Shown piece by piece: positions 1 to 10,615 of a stretch of 64,000 bases of DNA (positions are counted from its first letter, which is position 1; every line of letters starts with the position of its first letter). Under the pieces are notes generated by a model. That model saw only the letters and a program-made list of their open reading frames with translations. It was not told the origin of the DNA and searched no databases. The DNA lies in the NCBI GenBank assembly GCA_026419785.1, contig JAODTK010001333.1:620001-684000 (forward strand). Direction: 5' to 3'. The DNA comes from Sclerodactyla briareus (lineage: Eukaryota > Echinodermata > Holothuroidea > Dendrochirotida > Sclerodactylidae). The translations under genes and the position numbers were made by a program.

Positions 1-921
1 TTACATTTACCGAGGGGGGAATGCAGGTTTTGTTGCCTAACATCATTGAAAACGGTGATATGCTCTTCAAATTCCCATTTGACCAGTTATTGCACAGAAA
101 TGCACACCAGGAAAGGTCCCCCTGAATTCAATTAGAACACCGAGCGGGCCACAATCATCTTTCAACAACTGCCTGCATTGTGTGTGTATACTAAATAGCC
201 CTTGTTTGGATGGTCAACATTGGTCCGGCCCAATCCCCAAAAGGATTTTTTAATATCCCTTAAGTTGTGTGTGTGAGACTGTGAGCCCGTAAACACACAA
301 TAAACTTTTGACTGCCTGCAGTCATTCAGAGTTCAGTGTGGAAATGGTCCTTGGCACTGACAATGCCAGAGGACTGAGAGTGGGTAATCGCAAATTATTC
401 TCTGTGTGCATCAGTCTACTGATTATCTGCTTATGTTTACTTAAAGTTAACACTTATCTCTAAGCACACTTCTGGAATGTAAATTACTGACAGGCAGGAC
501 TAATATGGGTATTATTACCTGTGATTAAGACCAAGCCCTAAGCGGGGAATCAACTTGTGGTGTTGTAGAAGCAAGTGAGAGGGTAGTGACGTTGGAGGAA
601 GAAGAAAGCGTGGGGTTCATAGGTGAAGCGTCTGGAGGGGAAGTTGGGGAGGGCCACAACATTGTGGCATTTTTCGCTATTGAGCAAAAAGTGAGGGCAT
701 TACCATGAACCCCGGCAGAAATGGGTAGGGGGTTGAGACTATTAAATATTTCTCGTTCTTCCCCAGTGATATCTATCTGGTGTTGACAGTCACTTGATGT
801 GACTATTGGGGAAAAGTGGTTGCCGGGATCATCACATTTTGAACAATTGGCCAGAAGTCTTAGTCGGGATCGACATCAAATGAGCCCACATAATCAGAAA
901 TGTCGTCAAAAATGGGCTTTC
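1..921. other. no gene recognised
   Basis: I see no exon, RNA gene or structured repeat here. The stretch is of mixed composition with scattered stops in all frames. Confidence 0.4.
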
Positions 922-1013
922 TATATATAGTAATATATATATATATATATAATATATATATATCTAATATATATATAATATATATATAGATATATTATAT
1001 ATAATATATAATA
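922..1013. repeat. (TA)n microsatellite
   Basis: About 90 bases of almost pure alternating T and A with a few AA or TT interruptions. It is a simple dinucleotide repeat and its exact length is probably not reliable in this assembly. Confidence 0.9.
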
Positions 1014-1239
1014 TAATTGCGAAGAATTTTGTCTGTTCTATGATCTATTTGTATTGTAATGCAGCCAGATTATATTTGTTATGGGAGTTGCTGCATGGGG
1101 GTTGGGCCATATACATCACCATGTTAGGAGGGGAAGGGAAGATGGTTTGAAAGCCTTGTGAAAAAGTTTGACCCTAAAAATGGCAATAGACATTTGATGG
1201 ACTAGTTAAAAATACCTATTGATACAAGTATTTTAAACA

Positions 1240-1570
1240 GTTATATGAACTTGTCAACTGCATGACCCCACCCCTTGTTACCCCAGACAAGGTGAGTCAA
1301 TGCAATTAGGTGGGTCAACAAAACGATTCACCCCTCAGTCACTTTGTGCCTGAAAAATAATGAAATTTGATACACCCACAGTCACTTTAAAAAGACCACA
1401 GACCGATCTGCGTTACGATGAAACGATTGACTGGCGGCAAGATTGCTTACCCTCAGCACATTAGTGATAACGGACAGAACATATGGTAAATGACCAACAT
1501 GTGAGACACAATGCTATGGACACTGGATTGTACCAACAATGACTCACCTTGTCCAGGGTAGTGGAGGGAG
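1240..1570 (+). repeat. dispersed repeat, copy 1 (partner at 8230-8660)
   Basis: This stretch shares order and wording with 8230-8660. Both run through a CACC..CCTTG..ACA..TGAGTCA block, then GGTGGGTCAAC, then a block containing ACTTTGT and a CACCCACAG/CACCCCACAG word, and later an AATGACTCAC/AGTGACTCAC block near a TGGAGGGAGG word. Similarity is clearly above chance but with many indels. No coding sense was seen. The rest of 1014-2150 holds nothing I recognise apart from a G-run near 2073. Confidence 0.5.
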
Positions 1571-2152
1571 GCAATTCAATGTATAGGCCTGATGCAGAGA
1601 TTTTTTTCCACAATTGTTGATGATGTTGATGGTGTTGATTCGCCATCCGATTCAAAGAACGGCACTTCATTAATCTATCTGCTTGACCACACCATGACTT
1701 ATGAGTGATTATTTCGCTAAAGTGATTCCTCATCCTTTAGCCTTGTCTACAGTCTGCCGACTCATTGTTACAGTCGCTGGGGCTTACCACGCTGAATGGA
1801 AAACATTGTACCTCACTGGTTATGAATCTTAACTTTACCTTCTCTCTTAAGATACACTTTTACCAGGTTTATTTCAGTATTTACTTCAATTGCCCTCCGA
1901 TTACTTTTTGACCTTGGTTAAAAGCAACAAGCATCTCTTGTGGTTAGTAAATATTGCAGGTGATGGGTCGTTTTGTGTCAAGTTGTGGTTTGGTTGGCAA
2001 CACACATCTTGCAGGGTTTGATATAGGCTGAATCACATGGTGAGGCCACAACGTGGTAAGGGGAACATGTCGGTGGGGGGGGGGGGGGGGGGGGAAGGCA
2101 AGGTATCACTACGCAGTTGCATTCTTGTTTTCAATCTGACATATATTGTGTA

Positions 2153-2270
2153 TGCTTGCTTGTTGGAGGGGAGGGTCTGGGCTAGTGATATTTGTTTGCT
2201 GGGTGGAGGGGAGAGTATAGGTGGTGATATTCTTTTGCTGGGTGGAGGGGAGAGTATAGGCTGGTGATTA
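2153..2270 (+). repeat. ~40-bp G-rich minisatellite, left block
   Basis: Three imperfect units of the same ~40-bp motif that fills 2932-4090 (TTGCTGGGTGGAGGGGAGAG, then TATAGGCTGGTGATATTC). The array stops abruptly at 2270 inside a unit, where a Helentron-like element begins, and resumes at 2932. Confidence 0.9.
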
Positions 2271-2931
2271 TATCCCCACATCACTTTTTTCAGTGTTTGG
2301 GGATATTATGGTTTGGGGGGTTTAGCCTCCGCTGACGCCTCCGCCTTCGGAAACTTTAGGCGGCTAGCGCAATAATCTTTAACGCTTCATCCGATCAATC
2401 TGAAACTAGTTAAACATGTCCGTCCTAGACAAATCTTGATGAGTTCGAAAGTGGTCACGCTGCATGTCTGCTGCCCTCTTTTTTGCAGGTTTCACACGAA
2501 AATGCAGATTTATTCCGATTTACACAAAACTTGGTGGGTGGGGACAAACAATGGTCCCGAAAATCATGACAGTGATTTCAAGGTCACCGGAGGATCAAAT
2601 TTGTGTATTTTTCTGCGAAAATACAGAGTTAGTCCCGATTCACATGAAACTTTTGTGAGTGGGGAACAAAAGTTGGTTCCGAGAAACATGACAGTCTTCG
2701 TAGGTCGCCAGAGGTCAAATTGCGTTTTTTCATGATTTTTCTAACTTTGTCGGATTTGAACGAAAACTTGGGACAGTTGGTCCTGAACAACAGGTAAGTC
2801 AATTTCAAGTCACCAGAGGTCAAGTAGACATAAAATGTCATGTGCTTCCTTCAAAAGAGGTCCACGAAGGCCATTGGTGTCGAAGCGGGGGGTTTTTTTT
2901 TTTTTTTGTTACCCACCTGCACAGGTCCTAG
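2271..2931 (+). mobile_element. Helentron-like non-autonomous element, copy A
   Basis: The 5' end starts TATCCCCAC and pairs with a GGGGATAT about 30 bases further in. Inside are a GC-rich CCGCCTTCGG stretch, a TAGCGCAATAA block, two or more ~125-bp core units with AAACTTGGTGGGTGGGG, and AGGTCA-type words. The 3' end is CACCTGCACAGGTCCTAG followed by T, i.e. a CTAG terminus as in rolling-circle transposons. Other copies lie at 16021, 16439, 33492, 35835 and 36958. It sits inside the 40-bp minisatellite, which continues on both sides, so it is a genuine insertion. No ORF of any length belongs to it, so it would need proteins supplied from elsewhere. Confidence 0.7.
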
Positions 2932-4090
2932 TTTTCTTTTGCTGGGTGGAGGGTAGAGTATAGGCTGGTGATATTCTCTTGCTGGGTGGAGGGGAGAGTA
3001 TAGGCTGGTGATATCCTCTTGCTGGGTGGAGGGGAGAGTATAGGCTGGTGATATTTTCTTGCTGGGTGGAGGGGAGAGTATAGGCTGGTGATATTTTCTT
3101 GCTGGGTGGAGGGTAGAGTATGGGCTGGTGATATTCTCTTGCTGGGTGGAGGGGAGAGTATAGGCTGGTGATATTCTTTGCTGGGTGGAGAGGAGAGTAT
3201 AGGCTGGTGATATTCTTGCTGGGTGGAGGGTAGAGTATAGGCTGGTGATATTTCCAACATTGCTGGGTGGAGGGGAGAGTATAGGCTTGTGATATTCTCT
3301 TGCTGGGTGGAGGGGAGAGTATAGGCTGGTGATATTTTCTTGCTGGGTGGAGGGGAGAGTATAGGTGGTGATATTCTTTGCTGATTGGAGGGGAGAGAAT
3401 AGGCTGGTGATATTCTTTGCTGGGTGGAGAGGAGAGTATAGGCTGTGATATTCTCTTGCTGGGTGGAGGGGAGAGTATAGGCTGGTGATATTCTTGCTGG
3501 GTGGAGAGGAGAGTATAGGCTGGTGATATTCTTTTGCTGGGTGGAGGGTAGAGTATAGGCTGGGATATTCTTTGCTGATTGGAGGGGAGAGAATAGGCTG
3601 GTGATTATTCTTTGCTGATTGGATGGGAGAGTATTGGCTGTTGTAATTATTTTGCTGGGTAGATGGGAGCTAGTTTGGCTAGTATATTCTTTTGCGGTGG
3701 AGGGGAGAGAACAGGCAGGTGATATTCTCCTGCTGGGTGGAGGGGAGAGTATATATTGGTGATACTCTTTGCTAGGTGGAGGGGGAGTTTAGGCTGGTAA
3801 TATTCTATATCGGCAGGTGATATTCTCTTGATGGGTGGAGGGGAGAGTACAGGCTGGTGATATTCTTTGCTGATTGGAGGGGAGAGTATAGGCTTGTGAT
3901 ATTCTTTGCTGATGGATGGAAGAGTAATTGGCTGGTGATATTGCTCTGCTGGGTGAAGGGGAGAATTTAGACGGTGATGTTTCGGGGGTGCTAGATGGGC
4001 CGGAGGGGGGGGGGGATAGGCTGGTGATATCTCTTTGTTGGGGTGGAGTGGAGAGTTAGGCTGGTGTTTCTTTTGCTGTGTGTAGGGAAG
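2932..4090 (+). repeat. ~40-bp G-rich minisatellite, right block
   Basis: About 28 imperfect tandem units of ~38-41 bases, each with GCTGGGTGGAGGGGAGAG and TATAGGCTGGTGATATT. Units become more divergent towards the right, some reading GCTGATTGGAGGGGAGAG, and the array fades near 4090. The G-strand has two GGG/GGGG runs plus GG pairs per unit. Long minus-strand open frames here (for example 2928-3260 and 3647-4210) merely translate the repeat. Confidence 0.93.
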
Positions 4091-4109
4091 TATAGCAACT
4101 GTGGTATTT

Positions 4110-5080
4110 CTCTCACTACCGTAACATGCTACGTTATCTTTGCTCCTGTATTGATGGATCATTCTGGGAAAAGTCCTGAAAAGAAGCGGCACAACGTGAC
4201 GTGTTTTCACTCATATGTCCAAGTGTTATTCCACCCATTACTATTAACCTGCATCATATCTAAGATTTGCTGTTATAGGTAAAGATTTCAATCAAGGCAT
4301 GAAATTTCTCAGTTTTTCCGTTCTATAGAAGTAATGAGTCCTGAGAGTTCAAAAACAGCAGAGAGGAGGTGGATTTACGTTGTCTAAGAGGTGTTGTGCC
4401 AACATGAATCCGTTGGTAAGGCTCCGGTAACCAAAATTGTTCGGAAACAGCAATCGTTTCCACCTCCAAATTGCTCCTCCTGATATATCGATTGTTACTT
4501 GCCATTCAAGCTCTTCCCATGTAACTGTTGAAACTGCAAGAACGTCAATCAAGCTAAATGTTTCCTAACGAGTCTCTGTAGAGAACTCGGATTTTCATTC
4601 CATAGCTATATACAGTGAGGCCATCTAGATCATTGGCTTCCCACCCGGGACAAGAAGGAGAGGGGCCATTTAGGCAACAAGAGTACCAGTTAATGTTGCC
4701 TTCTCATGAGCACACAGCGTGAGGAATTACCGTGAGGAACCCAATAGGTAGAGGACTTCTCCCTCACACGCATTAGCAAGAAAAAAGACTCCTGCAGTCT
4801 TAAAAAATCTCTCTCTGTGATATTTATACTCAATTCCCAGCCATAATACCTGACAAAAAGGGATATTTGTCGGGTAAGAATTCCCTTCGAAAGTAGCCCT
4901 GCAGAGAAGATTACCCTACCATACCGAGTGCTGATGTTGGTTTTTATTGGTGTCACCCCGGGTAGGCTGATCCTTACTGGTGATCATTGGTGAATAGTGC
5001 AGACACGATAGCTTGTAAACTGTCCTGACAGGTGTCGGGGGAAAGTGGACTAGACTGGCTCTTATCATAATGCATACCCC
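4110..5080. other. no gene recognised
   Basis: Mixed-composition sequence after the minisatellite. Open frames are short and show no recognisable domain, splice signal or repeat structure. Confidence 0.35.
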
Positions 5081-5084
5081 TCCT

Positions 5085-5830
5085 GGTGGTCAGTTCACAG
5101 AACATTGCGGAAATATTTGCGTACGTAAAAAACTTACGAAGATCGTACGCACTTTCGTAATCGTATTCACTAAGCATTCTTACGCAGGTCGTAGGGGTAA
5201 AGTCATGGAGCTAATATATTTCAAGTAGCGTCGAGTTGATATTTTGCATGGCCAATCGGAGCACTCGTTACAAAAGAGAGAACGCCAATTTTTTTCAATG
5301 CGCGGCAGACAAGATGTGGATTCTTGAGCAACGAAACAATCAACCGCGCTCACCGATGCGTTCCTGGTTTGTATTAACGGCAATTACCAACGAATAATAG
5401 GCAACGCACCGCTGATCCCCGCGTACAGAATTTGCAAGTTATGCATACTGCTTTACCAAGGGCTAATTGTACTGCTACGCATCGCACACCGCTCAGTCTC
5501 TCTAAATCGGCTTTTTAAAGCTGAGAGAGCCCTCGGGTATTAACTTGAGGCGGTGATACTCAATGATAAGAATAACAGTGCCAAATTTCTACGGAAAATG
5601 GCGGTCCCCTCTGCCTCCTTCTCCACGGAGAGCCTTTTTGCCTTGAAATTTTGCGAGAATCTCGCTGTGGTGTTGGTCGCTACGAAGATATTTATCTTGC
5701 GTAAGTTCCGAACAAATTACGCCACACAATGTTCGTGAATACCACCTTCCTCAAAATACGCTCTAATTTGGACTTACGCGAGAAAACTTGCGTACGTTCT
5801 GTTAGTGATAGAGCCTCCAGGTCTCCACTC
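5085..5830. repeat. possible foldback/MITE with TACGCA-rich ends
   Basis: Both ends are dense in GTACG, TTACG and TGCGTA words in opposite orientations: TTGCGTACGTAAAAAACTTACG around 5118 and TTACGCGAG..ACTTGCGTACG near 5775-5800, with CAGAAC/GTTCTG outside each. This suggests imperfect subterminal inverted repeats around a ~700-bp interior. No target duplication could be fixed, so the element type and ends are uncertain. Confidence 0.35.
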
Positions 5831-5956
5831 TTGCTGGGCCACGTGTAGTTTTCATTACTCTACTCAGCAAGTATCAAAAAATACATCCAATGAGCGTTCG
5901 CACAGCCAAATCTTTCTATATAAGCTCACTGATCCCTAAAATACCTGCTTTATAAC

Positions 5957-8082
5957 CAGGGGCGGCGCCACAGGGGGGGGGGGGCAAGGGGGGCGGTTGC
6001 CCCCTATGGGTTTTGGGCGAAAAAATAAAATCGTTTTTGAATCGATGTGTTTTTAACGCACTTATTTTGTAGGGGTTTGGGTTGAGGTTTCTATATGTTA
6101 CTACTACTACTATCACGTTTGTCGATTTCGAACAATCTTCGTAGATGGGGGGGTGGGTGGGGGGCAACGTATCCCCCAACAAATCCTAGTGGAAAAATGT
6201 TTGTGGTGATATATTTAACTCTTGTGTAAATGAACAACCCAATTTTTTCGCGCTCTTCGCGCGCATGGCCGTGTTTTGTCTTCGTCAGTTTTCATTGTCC
6301 GATGATATCCCCCGCATATCTAATGTACCCAAAATCAAGTTCGCGGGATTCAACACCTTCGCATGGGGGGCCACGTTCCCCATCAAACCCGAGTTCTTAG
6401 GTAATGGAAACAACCCAAAATCTTCGCGCGTTACGCGCGCCTGGCTGTGTTTTCTTCGTCAATTTTCATTTGATCCGATTATATGCCACGCATCACTTTA
6501 ATTGTACCCAACATGACGTTCGGCGGATTCGACCAAATTTTCTTATGATGGGGGGGGGCATGTTCACCCAAATCCCCAAATGAACATTCGTGGTGCTATT
6601 TTTCAACACTAAGGTAAATCAAAAACCCACAATTTTTGGCGCGCTTCGCGCGCGTGATAGTGTTTTCTAACAGCAATTTCCATTTCTCCGATTATATGCC
6701 ACGCTGAATCTACTTGTACCGAAAATCCAGTTTGTTGATTTCGATAAAACTTCAAAGATGGGGACCAGTTCCCCCAATAAAACCTTGTGACAAAATAAAA
6801 AATGGTGTTGTGGTTTGTACCCACTTAGGTAAATAAAAACCCAAAATTTTTCGCCCGCTTCGCGCGCGGTTTGGTTTTTCTTCATCAATTTTCATTTGTT
6901 CCTAAATGCCAGCATGATCTACTTGTACCGAAACACGTTTGTCGGATTCGATACACCTTCAAAGATGGGGGGGGGCACGTTCCCCAATCTAATTTGTTTT
7001 GGTTATGTTTTTCACACTTATGATAAAAAAAAAAAAACCCAAATCTCCGCGCGCGTGCTTGTTTTCTTCGTCAAATTTTCCATTTGACCCGATTATATGC
7101 CACGCATCAATTTAATGTACCACATGAAAGGTCGCGGATTCGAACAAATCTCGTAGATAAGTGGGGAGGGGGGGGGGGGCATGTTCACCCAAATCCCCCA
7201 TGAACATGTTTTGGTGATGTTGTTTTCAACATGTAGGGTACATCTAAAACGCAAAAATTTTGCCCGCGCTTCGCGCGCGTCGGTGTGTTTTCTACATCAA
7301 TTTTCCTTTGATCCCATTATATTCCTCGCATTAATCCCTGTACCGACAATCAAGTTTATCGATGCGAACAATCTTCAAAGATGGGCGTGGGGGGGGGGGG
7401 GGTTCCCTAATCAAATCCCTTGTGAAAATAATCAAAAATGTGGTGGTGTATTTTTTTAACACTTCATGTAAGTAAAAAAAACCCAAAAGTTCCGCGCGCT
7501 TCGCACGCGTGCCTGTGTTTTCTTCGTTCAATGTTCCTTTGACCACCGATGTATGACACGCATATAACTACTTGTACCGTTGGGGCTGTCGCTTGCAGAG
7601 GAAGCGTTTCATCAGTTTCTGGCTGGGGGACGCATCCGCACCCCATCTGCATATTTACTCCAGCGGTTTCTTAGTCCAACCCTCGGCGACAAAGTTCAGT
7701 ACAATCTTCCGCCTTGCCGCAATAGGCGCACTTGTAACTGAAGGCCTACGTCACGACGAGTTTGTTTTTGTGTGTATGCTATCATTTTATTGACTGCTAT
7801 GTTCTGTCGATGGCTGGTCGTCGGGAACATCCCGCTCCATCATAAAGTGGGAATTTTCAAATAAAAATACCCATTTATACAAATAACATGACAAAAAACC
7901 CACTTAAGATATTGTCAGTGTCCGCTGAAACGGCCCGAGAGGCGATCTCCTGTCATCTGGCTTCAGACGGCCAAAAATTTTCTGGTACACTCCGCGCCAA
8001 CCTAAGGTGGTGCTCCGCTTAGATAGTCAATCATTAAGTTTCCGCCCCCCCCCCCCCTATTGTCAAACCCTGGCGCCGCCCG
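5957..8082. mobile_element. hAT-type transposon, non-autonomous, 2.13 kb
   Basis: The element starts CAGGGGCGGCGCCA and ends TGGCGCCGCCCG, inverted repeats of the hAT CAGGG type with the last bases of the right end worn. It is flanked by an exact 8-bp duplication, TTTATAAC, at 5949-5956 and 8083-8090, the target duplication length of hAT elements. G-runs follow the left end and C-runs precede the right end. The interior is a ~210-bp tandem array (6245-7560) followed by ~500 bases with no transposase that I can recognise, so it must be mobilised in trans. Confidence 0.85.
6245..7560. repeat. ~210-bp tandem core inside the hAT element
   Basis: Seven diverged units. Each contains an AAACCCAAAATTTT-like stretch, a palindrome of the form GCGCGCTTCGCGCGC (near 6250, 6425, 6640, 6852, 7046, 7263 and 7492), GTGTTTTCTTCGTCAATTTT, TTGATCCGATTATATGCCACG, a TGTACCGAAAATC block and a G-run before CATGTTCCC. 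Spacing between palindromes is about 180-230 bases. The palindromes could form strong hairpins. Confidence 0.85.
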
Positions 8083-8229
8083 TTTATAACTATAAGATTG
8101 CACACGTCATCATTTGTGCGACCTCAAGATAACCAGATTTTCCCTGTCATTCCCCGCCAATCTTTGTTTTGGTAAATCTAAAACATCATAGTACACATTA
8201 TCAACATTGTCATGCATGTTGTGCCATCG

Positions 8230-8660
8230 TCCTTTGCATTACACCCACCTTGCCCTGGACAGATGAGTCATTGCATTCAGGGTGGGTCAACCAAACCCCA
8301 GTAAAATTGACCTACTACCCAGATTACTTTGTACTTGATAATTCATGAAAAGTTTACACACCCCACAGACACTTGGACCAAAGACTAAGGCCAATATTTT
8401 TATTTGTCAAATTAAAAAACAGAATTTGATAAATTCACTCTACTCTATTTCAGTAGGAGAGCTTGGAAAAAAAAAACAGCTAACAAAATGGAATTTGGCA
8501 ATCACGAGAATGGAGAACTATTGGCTCTACCGAAGGTATGCTCTGCTGAACGAATTGAAACGACAAACAGTGACTCACTCCTCGCTCCTACAAAACCCAT
8601 TCAATGGACTTACTTGTGCACAGCGCGTACTGAGAGATGGTGGAGGGAGGGGGGGTGTTG
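8230..8660 (+). repeat. dispersed repeat, copy 2 (partner at 1240-1570)
   Basis: Diverged copy of the segment at 1240-1570 in the same orientation, with the same order of blocks and an extra ~100 bases in the middle. No coding potential seen. Confidence 0.5.
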
Positions 8661-8825
8661 AGGTCCGAACCGAAGGAAAGTGGAACCCCCATTGATGCTC
8701 ACCCGCCTCTTAGCAAAGTAGTACATTATGTGCCCCAAACAACATACGCTGTAATATTTGACTAAAAACAGCTGCAAAACCATCTACAGAACTGCAAAAA
8801 AATGTTAAAATGTTTGGGTTACTTG

Positions 8826-8873
8826 AATCATGGGGGGGGGGGGGTTCCGACCCCCCTGTGGGTACGCCACTGC
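8826..8873 (-). mobile_element. hAT-like terminal fragment
   Basis: A G-run, then CCCCCCTGTGGGTACGCCACTG. Read on the minus strand this gives CAGTGGCGTACCCACAGGGG, a common hAT terminus with the usual G-run behind it. No matching opposite end or 8-bp duplication was found, so this is probably a remnant. Confidence 0.35.
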
Positions 8874-9154
8874 TGGTGCATCCACTTGCCATTGGGACAA
8901 GTGACCTTACAATCCTCCCTGTGGTCCAGGGTAGTGGGGTGTGTCCTCTTCGTTGGGTTATTACATGGTCAATGACCAAAGAACTACCCCAGGCAGTATA
9001 GGCAGCGTGTGAAAAAAGACGGGAGCATCAAAAGCTGAGAAATTGGCGCTTGAAATACTATCTGAAGCTGAACCATATGGAATCTTGCAGTTCCGTCCTA
9101 TTCTAGCACTCCGTCTTTGCATCATTGCTTCTCATTCCATCCATCCTCTTCCAG

Positions 9155-9302
9155 GGCCAAATCACAAGGGAGATCATTCACTTCAACTTATCGGCTGGCC
9201 CGACCACAAGGTCCCAGACAGACCGGAGGACCTCATCCAGTTTGTGCAGGCTGTCCGGGTATCCAAGAAACAAGACGGGAAGCCAGTGGTCGTCCACTGC
9301 AG
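9155..9302 (+). CDS. protein tyrosine phosphatase, exon with WPD loop (internal exon)
   Basis: This exon encodes the middle of a classical protein tyrosine phosphatase (PTP) domain, which removes phosphate from tyrosine in signalling proteins. It follows a pyrimidine-rich acceptor (CTCTTCCAG) and ends at a GTAAAG donor. It reads GQITREIIHFN, then IGWPDHKVPDRPEDL, then QFVQAVR and PVVVHC. The WPD aspartate is the general acid of the family and the cysteine of VVVHC is the nucleophile, lying at the exon's end. One base is missing near 9188-9190 to join REIIHFN to IGWPDH in one frame, which could be an assembly indel or a true mutation. Upstream exons (substrate-recognition loop, any extracellular part) were not found in this window. 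Whether it is a receptor or cytosolic type, and which subfamily, cannot be told. Confidence 0.85.
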
Positions 9303-9867
9303 GTAAAGTCAGACTCTTCTTCCTTTTTTGATTCGCAGGGCCTGTTACAAGAGATGTCCTCCAGTTCCACTTTGTAGCTTGGGAAGGACCATGGCATACC
9401 AAACTGCCCAGATATACACATGACTATAAGCCGATGTCGTACACTGCAGGTAATCTGGATGGTCAAAAGACCAAAGCCACACTGCCACTATGTCATAGCT
9501 CACTAGACCCACAGTCAACTGCAGTGATAGCTATGATATTTTTTTTTTTACCTCTGTGAGATCCCAGTTGCTGGACGCCAGGGTGCAGTGGTAGGTCACC
9601 TAAATGTGTGTCAACTGCAGTTCAACAGAGATAGAATAATATTGTCCTTTCCTGTGAAAGCCTGATGATTTGTGCTGCAGGTAGGGCCTCAGAGAATGTC
9701 CTGCAGCTGATTGCCTGAGCACAGAGCTAGCTGCAGCCACTAGGTAAAGCATGTGTGTAGATGTGTTTTGAATTTGTTCACTACACCTGCAATCCGCTGC
9801 AATCCAGCTGAGAAATGACATTGACTCACTCAGAGCCTGACGATGGAGGACTCTAGGTAACATAATA

Positions 9868-10227
9868 ATATCTCGTCTAGTTAGCGCTTTTTCACGTCGA
9901 AGACATGCTCAAAGCGCTTCACAGATACTACCCCTGATCTTAGTGAGTTGTCACACGCGTGCTATATAGCACGCACCTCTTGCCTGTTCTCTCCCGATGC
10001 ACCATTCCGGTACGTCACTTCATCTGTCCCCTGGGGGACTTCCCAATAGGGCTGCCACTACGGTCACCTCACAAGGTACCCACTTTAACACGTGGGTGGC
10101 GTGGAACATTTCAGGAGACATGCATTGTCCAACAGCACTGCGGAAAAGTCTTCGGGCTTCCAAGGGCTCGAACTCACAATCATAGTTTTGCATGTCTGGA
10201 GCTATACCGAATGAGCTAATCCGCCTC
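9868..10227 (-). mobile_element. tRNA-derived SINE, minus strand, with LINE-like 3' tail
   Basis: Read on the minus strand from 10227 it begins GGCGGATTAGCTCATTCGGT (pol III box A) and then has a box B of the form GATTGTGAGTTCGAGCCC, i.e. a tRNA-like head. The body contains AAAGTGGGTACC. The tail reads GCGCTTTGAGCATGTCTTCG followed by AAAAAGCGCTAA and ends in an ATATTATTATG stretch. The tail resembles the 3' end of the LINE at 19930-22922. Length ~360 bases. It is not a working tRNA gene because the anticodon arm is imperfect and the unit is far longer. Confidence 0.75.
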
Positions 10228-10310
10228 CCTCATCAGGTCAAGTATCACCCTGCAGCATAGCTGCAGCTGGCCATTGCTGTAGCACACTCACTTTGATCAT
10301 GGTCTCGCAT

Positions 10311-10615
10311 TGCGATTGCGGATTAACTCAGTCGGTGGAGCTTCAGGCTGTCAATCGAAAGGTTGTGAGTTCGAATCCCTCGGGACCGATCAGCTTTTTC
10401 TGTATTGTCCTTGGGTAAAACACTCTATTTCGAAGCCCCTCTCCACCCAGGTGCTAAATGGGGACCTGTGCGGAATTGAGTACAGCCTGCGCTGTTTTAG
10501 CTGCTGCAACACCTCTCCCGACTGTCGGAGGCATACCTGTCTAGGGAAGCGTAATATCTGAATAAGCACTTAGAAAAATTCCATTAATATCCAGATATAT
10601 TATTGTCAGCAGCAA
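10311..10615 (+). mobile_element. tRNA-derived SINE, plus strand
   Basis: The head GCGGATTAACTCAGTCGGTG contains box A. The anticodon-loop-like CTGTCAA is followed by box B GGTTGTGAGTTCGAATCC. The body has TTGGGTAAAACACTCT and CCACCCAGGTGCTAAATGGG, words typical of SINEs in marine invertebrates. The end is AT-rich. It lies 84 bases from an oppositely oriented SINE, both inside the phosphatase intron. Confidence 0.75.

Noticed and set aside
2932-4090. CRISPR-like array
   Set aside because: The repeats are contiguous with no unique spacers, and the sequence is eukaryotic minisatellite.
2928-4210. Proline/serine-rich repeat proteins on the minus strand of the minisatellite
   Set aside because: The frames only translate the 40-bp array; there is no start context, splice signal or domain.
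10311-10383. Functional tRNA gene (Asp-like anticodon loop)
   Set aside because: Box A and B are present, but the arms do not pair cleanly and the unit continues as a SINE body.
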